Shown here: positions 53,978 through 64,000 of the stretch, piece by piece
Position numbering within the stretch: the first letter of the stretch is position 1
Layout of the letters: every line of letters begins with the position of its first letter
DNA from: Rhizobacter sp.
Lineage (GTDB): Bacteria > Pseudomonadota > Gammaproteobacteria > Burkholderiales > Burkholderiaceae_C
Direction of reading: 5' to 3'
Assembly: GCA_019635355.1 (NCBI GenBank)
Contig: JAHBZQ010000001.1
Coordinates: forward strand, 868,001-932,000
Length of the DNA stretch: 64,000 nucleotides
Translations under genes and position numbers: made by a program
Notes under the pieces: generated by a model
What the model was told of the DNA's origin: nothing
The model's input: only the letters and a program-made list of their open reading frames with translations
Databases searched by the model: none

Positions 53978-55192
53978 TCAGGCAAGCGCTTTTTGCGCCA
54001 TGAGAAACGTTGCCGCGTTCCAGCTCTGCCCCGCCATGCCCATCGGCATCAGCGTGCGGCCGTGGAACCACTCGGTGAAACGCCAGTCGTCGAGCGCGCA
54101 GACCTGGGCCAGCTTGCTCAACTCATGCCGGGCGGCGTCTCGCTTGCCCAGCTGCGCCAGCGCCATCGCCCAGAAGCCGCCCACGAAGGGCCAGATGCCG
54201 CCGTTGTGGTACTGGTGCGGCTGGTTCTGCTGATGGCGGTTCATGTACTGGCGCCACAGCTCGTCGTCGGGGGTGATCGGGTGCGTGACTACGCGGATCG
54301 GGTACGGCTCCGAGGCGCGTGCCTCGGTGAAGGTCTGGATGATCTCGCGCGCCATCGACTCGTCGGCCAGGCCGTAGAGCACGGCCAGCAGGTTGCCGAA
54401 GACATCGCCCTCCTCACCCGCGAACGAGAGGTTCACGAAGCTCAGGTAGAGCCCCGGGTCGCGCAGGCCTCGCCGCGCGTAGTGGCCGAGCAGCCGGCCG
54501 CGGCGGTACTCGGGCAGGTCTTTCTTGAAGGGGTGGAACAGGTGGTTGAAGTGGTAGTGCGTCTGCTCCAGGTTGGGCAGCTCGTACAGCAGCTTCACCC
54601 GGTACCAGAGCGCATTGGTGTAGAGCACGAAGCCCGAGCGGGGCATGATGTCGGCCCAGTCGCTGGCCTCGTTTTGCTGCAAAAGGAAGAAGCGCTGGTG
54701 CTCCTGGGCGAGCAGCCAGTGCAGGGCCCGGTCGATCTGCGGGCCCCAGCGCTGGTCGAGCCCGGCGATGCGGCTCTCGCGGCGCAGGTGGTCGATGGCG
54801 ATCAGCCACCACAGCGTGGCGTCGATGCAGCCGAGGTACCAGAAATCGGCGTCGAGCCCTTCCGGGTCGACGTATTTCGGGATCTGGCCGTTCGGCGCCT
54901 GCAGCAGCGCGAGCGATTCGATGCTGGCCACGGCGCCGGTCTCCAGGGCCTCGTCGCCGGTGCCGGCCATCGCCAGCACGCAGATGGCGGCATCGCGGCC
55001 GAAGATGCGGGTGTAGCTGCGGGCCTCGGCCGCTTCGGTGCGGCTGGCGGCGAGGATGCCTTGCGGCGTGAGGTTGTCGCGCAGCAGTTGCAGCGACCGC
55101 GCGCTGCACTCGTCGACGAGCGTGGTGGCGTGGTCGGTGCCGTGGTGTGAGAAGGTGCGGGCCAACAGCGCAGTGTCGTGGTGGTTGCTCAT
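53978..55192 (-). CDS. (alpha/alpha)6-barrel glycosidase, amylo-alpha-1,6-glucosidase/GH100-like
   Basis: A 404-residue soluble protein with the helical-barrel glycoside-hydrolase pattern: SYTRIFGRDAAICVLAMAG, LQAPNGQIPKYVDPEG, the FWYLGCIDATLWWLIAID stretch with an aromatic-rich cleft, and HNGGIWPFVGGFWAMALAQL near the C-terminus. The GRDA and NGGIWPFV segments, together with DADFW, are like amylo-alpha-1,6-glucosidases and GH100 invertase-like enzymes. In the glycogen cluster a role in debranching or cleaving sugar oligomers is likely, but substrate is uncertain. Lies 72 bases upstream of glgC, probably co-transcribed. Confidence 0.8.
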   Translation of the reverse strand: MSNHHDTALLARTFSHHGTDHATTLVDECSARSLQLLRDNLTPQGILAASRTEAAEARSYTRIFGRDAAICVLAMAGTGDEALETGAVASIESLALLQAPNGQIPKYVDPEGLDADFWYLGCIDATLWWLIAIDHLRRESRIAGLDQRWGPQIDRALHWLLAQEHQRFFLLQQNEASDWADIMPRSGFVLYTNALWYRVKLLYELPNLEQTHYHFNHLFHPFKKDLPEYRRGRLLGHYARRGLRDPGLYLSFVNLSFAGEEGDVFGNLLAVLYGLADESMAREIIQTFTEARASEPYPIRVVTHPITPDDELWRQYMNRHQQNQPHQYHNGGIWPFVGGFWAMALAQLGKRDAARHELSKLAQVCALDDWRFTEWFHGRTLMPMGMAGQSWNAATFLMAQKALA

Positions 55193-55279
55193 GAACTGCC
55201 TTGCATCCAGACGATGCGGGGCAGTGTAGGGAGCGACGTCGCCCTGCTGCCGACATGCCGGCGTTACGTCGCGTAAACG

Positions 55280-55304
55280 GTGACATCGACGTGATCGATG
55301 TCAC
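55280..55304. promoter_or_regulatory. Long perfect inverted repeat between a small gene and the glycosidase gene
   Basis: GTGACATCGA-5-TCGATGTCAC, a 10-bp perfect inverted repeat with a 5-base centre, lies 10 bases beyond the stop of the small gene and 88 bases upstream of the glycosidase start. No U-run follows on either strand, so it is more like an operator than an intrinsic terminator. Confidence 0.45.
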
Positions 55305-55313
55305 GCAGCGGGT

Positions 55314-55643
<330 letters not shown>

Positions 55644-55714
55644 TCATGAACGGGCATTTGGCGTTCCCGCCGCTCTGTTTTGCCGCAACGATTGCCGCCC
55701 GCTCGCTGCCCATG

Positions 55715-60788
<5,074 letters not shown>

Positions 60789-60796
<8 letters not shown>

Positions 60797-62615
60797 GGTC
60801 CACCTCGGTCTGCAGCAGCACGAGCACCGAGCCGGGCTTCCAGCGCCTGCCGTCGTCGACGTGCTGGCGGTGCACCACACGCCCTTCGGGTGGCGCGACG
60901 CCTTCGAGTTCGGTGTCGGTCAGGTTGGCCACGAGGTGCCAGCGCGCGTTGTCGGCCAGCGGCCAATCGACGTGCAGCAGCCCGCCGTCGAAGCGATAGC
61001 GGCCGTCGCCCAGGCGAGGGTCGATGCGGGGCATGAGCAGCTCGCGCCGCAGAGTGAGCAGCTGGTGCACGAGCGCGAGGCGCGCGCCGTGCGCGCCCTG
61101 CTCGCGCTCGGCCCAGCGCAGCTTGGACATGCGGAAGGTCATCTCGTCGTTGGGGTCGGGAATGCGTGCGCGGGCCGACGGGTCGGCAAACGCGGCGAAG
61201 CGCGCGAACTCGTTGCGCCGCCCGTCCGACACCGCCTGCGCCAGCTCGGGGCCGAAGTCGCAGAAGTAGAGGAACGGCGTGGAGGCGGCGAACTCCTCGC
61301 CCATGAAGAGCATGGGCACGTGGGGCGAGAGCAGCAGGCAGGCGTAGACGGCATCGAGCCGGTCGGGCTGCGCGAGGTTCGACAGCCGCTCGCCCAGCGC
61401 ACGGTTGCCGATCTGGTCGTGGTTCTGCACGAAGGAGACGAAGGCGCTTGGCGGCAGGTGGCCGCTCGGCTCGCCATGCGGCACGTGGCCTCGGTGCGCA
61501 GAGGGCTGACCCTGGTAGACGAATCCCTGCGCCAGTGCGCGGGCGAAGCGACCGATGGGGCCGTCGGCGTAATCGCCGTAGTAGCTGTCGGTCTCGCCGG
61601 TCAAGAGCACGTGGGCGGCGTGGTGCAGGTCATCGTTCCACTGCGCGGTGGCGTAGAGCGGTTGCCCGTCGTCGGCGCGCTGCAGCATGCTGGCCTGGTT
61701 GGTGTCGTTCTCCAGCACCAGGTGCACTTGGCGGCTCACGCCCTCAGTGCCTGCGACGCTGCGCAGCGCCTGGCCGATGTCGCTGGCGATGTGCAGCGGC
61801 GAGCTGTCGTGGATGGCGTGCACCGCGTCGAGCCGCAGGCCGTCGAAGTGGAACTCCTCCACCCAGTACAGCGCGTTGTGGCGGAAGAAGTCGCGCACCG
61901 TCTCGCTGCCCGGGCCATCGAAGTTGATCGCGGCGCCCCAGGGCGTGTGCTTCGCCTCGTTGAAGAAGGTCGGGCAGTAGGCGTGCAGGTAGTTGCCCTC
62001 AGGGCCGAAGTGGTTGTAGACGACGTCGAGCAGCACCATGAGGCCGAGGCTGTGCGCCGCGTCGACGAAGGCCTTGAGCGCGTCGGGCGTGCCGTAGCTG
62101 GCGTCGGGGGCGAACGGCAACACGCCGTCGTAGCCCCAGCCGCGCTGGCCCGGGAAGTCGGCCACCGGCATCAGCTCGATGGCGGTGATGCCGAGCTGCG
62201 CCAGCTCGGGCAGCTTCACCGCCGCCGCCTTGAAGGTGCCTTCATGGGTGAAGCTGCCCACGTGCAGTTCGTAGACCACCGCCTCGTGCCACGGCCGGCC
62301 GCGCCAGCCGGCGTCGCGCCAGCGGTAGACGCGTGGGTCGACCACGACGCTCGGCCCGTGCACGTCTTCAGGGTTGTGTCGCGAGGCCGGGTCGGGCACG
62401 AGCAGGCCGTTGCCCACGTCGTAGCGGTAGCGGGTGCCGGGGGGCGCGTCGACGCCGAGGGCTTCGTGCCAGCCCTGCGGGCCGGCTTGCATCGGCACGC
62501 GCCGGTCGTCGCCCAGCACGAGCGCCACCGCGTGCGCGGCCGGTGCCCAGAGGCGGAAATCGGTGCGGCCGTCGTCGCGCAGGGTGGCGCCGAAGGGCAT
62601 GCGGTGCTGGCTCAT
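60789..62615 (-). CDS. treZ: Malto-oligosyltrehalose trehalohydrolase
   Basis: A 608-residue GH13 enzyme that cuts trehalose from the end of maltooligosyltrehalose made by TreY. An N-terminal beta domain ([20 protein letters not shown]) precedes the barrel: [33 protein letters not shown], the nucleophile in [12 protein letters not shown], the acid/base Glu in HLVLENDTN and [31 protein letters not shown] is typical TreZ. The ATG overlaps the glgX stop by ATGA; the 3' end overlaps the MalQ-TreY fusion. All three are therefore one translationally coupled unit. Confidence 0.95.
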
Positions 62616-64000
62616 GAGGCCTCCCGCCCGTGCGCGGGCCGGGTGAAGACGGCCATGGCGCGGCATTTCATCGTGTAGGTCTCGCCGGGCGCGAGCGCCG
62701 CGGCCTCGGGCGTGCCCGAGGCGGCCGAGGTGTCGATCGCCACCTGCCACGGCGCGCTGCCGATGGGCGGGATGCGGAAATCCATGTCTTCGTGGTGCGC
62801 GTTGAAGAGCAGCAGGAAGTCGTCGTCGAAGAGCGGCTGGCCGCGGCGGTCGTCGCCGGTAAGCGCGATGCCGGGGAGGTACATGCCCAGGCAGCGCGCG
62901 AAGTCGGTGGCCCACTCGGCTTCGGTCATCTCTTCGCCGTCCGGGCGCAGCCAGAGGAGGTCTTTCAGGCCCTCGGCCACCGGGTGGCCGCCGAAGAAGT
63001 CGCGGCGGCGGAAGGTGGGGTGGTCGCGTCGCAGCGCAGCGAGCTTGCGGGTGAAGACGAGCAACGCCTCGCGCTCGGGCGTCATCTCCCAGTCGAGCCA
63101 GTTCATCTCGTTGTCTTGGGCGTAGGCGTTGTTGTTGCCGCCTTGCGTGCGGCCGATCTCGTCGCCGGCCAGCAGCATGGGCACGCCTTGCGAGAGGAAG
63201 AGCGTGGCCAGCAGGTTGCGCTTCTGGCGCTCGCGCAAGGCCAGCACGTCAGCGTCGTCGGTGGGGCCTTCGACGCCGCAGTTCCACGACAGGTTGTGGT
63301 TGTGGCCGTCGCGGTTGTCTTCGCCGTTGGCCTCGTTGTGCTTGTCGTTGTACGAGACGACGTCGTTGAGCGTGAAGCCGTCGTGCGCGGCGATGAAGTT
63401 GATGCTGGCCGTGGGGCGGCGGCGCGCGTAGCCATACAGGTCGGACGAGCCGGTGAGGCGCTTGGCGAACTCGCCGATCACGCCGCCGTCGCCCTTCCAG
63501 TAGCTGCGCATGCCATCGCGGTACTTGTCGTTCCACTCGGCCCAGCCGGGCGGGAAGCGGCCGACCTGGTAGCCGTCTTCGCCCAGGTCCCAAGGTTCGG
63601 CGATGAGCTTCACGCGCGAGAGCACCGGGTCTTGCCGCACGGCGGCCAGGAAGGCGCCTCGGTGCGCGACTTGCCCGTTCTCGCGCGCGAGCGTGGTGGC
63701 CAGGTCGAAGCGGAAGCCGTCGACGTGCATCTCTTCCACCCAGTACCGCAGCGAGTCCATCACGAGTTGCAGCACGCGCGGGTGCTGCACGTTGAGCGAG
63801 TTGCCGCAGCCAGTGAAGTCGCCGCAGTAGCGCGGGTCTTCGGCGGGCACGTAGTAGACGGCGTTGTCGATGCCGCGCAGGCTCACCGTGGGGCCCAGGT
63901 GGTTGCCCTCGCAGGTGTGGTTGTAGACCACGTCGAGGATCACCTCGATGCCCGCGCTGTGCAGCGACTTGACCATGCTCTTGAACTCGCGCACCGGGTC
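62612..64000 (-). CDS. glgX: Glycogen debranching enzyme GlgX (partial, N-terminus outside window)
   Basis: The final 462 codons of a GH13 isoamylase-type debranching enzyme; the start lies beyond the right edge. Visible motifs: [32 protein letters not shown] (nucleophile Asp), [20 protein letters not shown] (acid/base Glu), [20 protein letters not shown] and the [20 protein letters not shown] segment typical of GlgX/TreX. It hydrolyses alpha-1,6 branches of limit dextrins, giving linear maltodextrins for MalQ and TreY. First gene in view of the coupled glgX-treZ-malQ/treY unit; more glycogen genes (such as glgB) probably lie outside. Confidence 0.95.
   Translation of the reverse strand, partial: DPVREFKSMVKSLHSAGIEVILDVVYNHTCEGNHLGPTVSLRGIDNAVYYVPAEDPRYCGDFTGCGNSLNVQHPRVLQLVMDSLRYWVEEMHVDGFRFDLATTLARENGQVAHRGAFLAAVRQDPVLSRVKLIAEPWDLGEDGYQVGRFPPGWAEWNDKYRDGMRSYWKGDGGVIGEFAKRLTGSSDLYGYARRRPTASINFIAAHDGFTLNDVVSYNDKHNEANGEDNRDGHNHNLSWNCGVEGPTDDADVLALRERQKRNLLATLFLSQGVPMLLAGDEIGRTQGGNNNAYAQDNEMNWLDWEMTPEREALLVFTRKLAALRRDHPTFRRRDFFGGHPVAEGLKDLLWLRPDGEEMTEAEWATDFARCLGMYLPGIALTGDDRRGQPLFDDDFLLLFNAHHEDMDFRIPPIGSAPWQVAIDTSAASGTPEAAALAPGETYTMKCRAMAVFTRPAHGREAS

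Overview
This window comes from a GC-rich chromosome with dense, short-gapped operons and many ATGA/GTGA stop-start overlaps. Gene content points to a facultatively denitrifying betaproteobacterium of the Burkholderiales (a Rubrivivax/Rhizobacter/Methylibium-like lineage): quinol-type NO reductase, NnrS proteins, UbiTUV, a Liv-type transporter set and both OtsBA and TreYZ trehalose routes. The taxonomic guess is inference from gene content and composition. No rRNA, tRNA, CRISPR array, transposase or integrase was recognised, and no stretch above 300 bases lacks a gene.

Layout. 0-9 kb: BrkB/YihY membrane protein (cut by the edge), alkyladenine glycosylase, ClC transporter, MarR regulator, a Pal-like lipoprotein, a small membrane-protein operon, then otsB-otsA divergent from an MscS channel. 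9-11.2 kb: ModA-like protein, cupin, dienelactone hydrolase-like enzyme. 11.3-15.9 kb: a complete five-gene branched-chain amino acid-type ABC transporter. 15.9-19.7 kb: an unknown protein, two fasciclin proteins and an FAD/NAD(P) oxidoreductase. 19.8-23.9 kb: a single large gene for a nuclease-STAND NTPase, a good candidate phage-defence gene, next to a decayed copA 3' end. 24-34.5 kb: copper/silver island (DUF302, TlpA-like thioredoxin, CopA-type ATPase with a CueR-like promoter, CusCBA efflux pump, small Cys/Met periplasmic protein). 34.6-46.5 kb: anaerobic/NO region (DUF4010 membrane protein, PRPP synthetase-like enzyme plus AMP phosphorylase plus HMA protein, DUF2249 protein, qNor, MIP18-like protein, NnrS proteins, UbiU-UbiV-UbiT). 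46.5-51.2 kb: HD-GYP protein, small unknowns, flavodoxin-fold oxidoreductase, short RecQ. 51.2-64 kb: glycogen/trehalose operon (glgA, glgC, an (alpha/alpha)6 glycosidase, a MalQ-TreY fusion, treZ, glgX running off the edge).

How they work together. The right end makes glycogen (GlgC, GlgA), trims it (GlgX, MalQ) and converts the maltodextrins to trehalose (TreY, TreZ); the left end makes trehalose from UDP-glucose (OtsA, OtsB) beside an osmotic MscS channel. The NO region would reduce NO with quinol electrons while UbiTUV supplies ubiquinone without oxygen; two of its promoters carry FNR/Dnr-type boxes at identical spacing from a -10 element. The copper island combines a cytoplasmic-membrane ATPase with a trans-envelope RND pump.

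Most worth a second look: the Mrr-like nuclease/STAND gene at 19956-23750 and its scarred surroundings; a recurrent ATTTGNNCAAAT palindrome at three promoters in the first 8 kb; the AMP phosphorylase/PRPP synthetase pair wired to the NO region without RuBisCO; and a trehalose-phosphate synthase carrying an N-terminal membrane sensor-like module.
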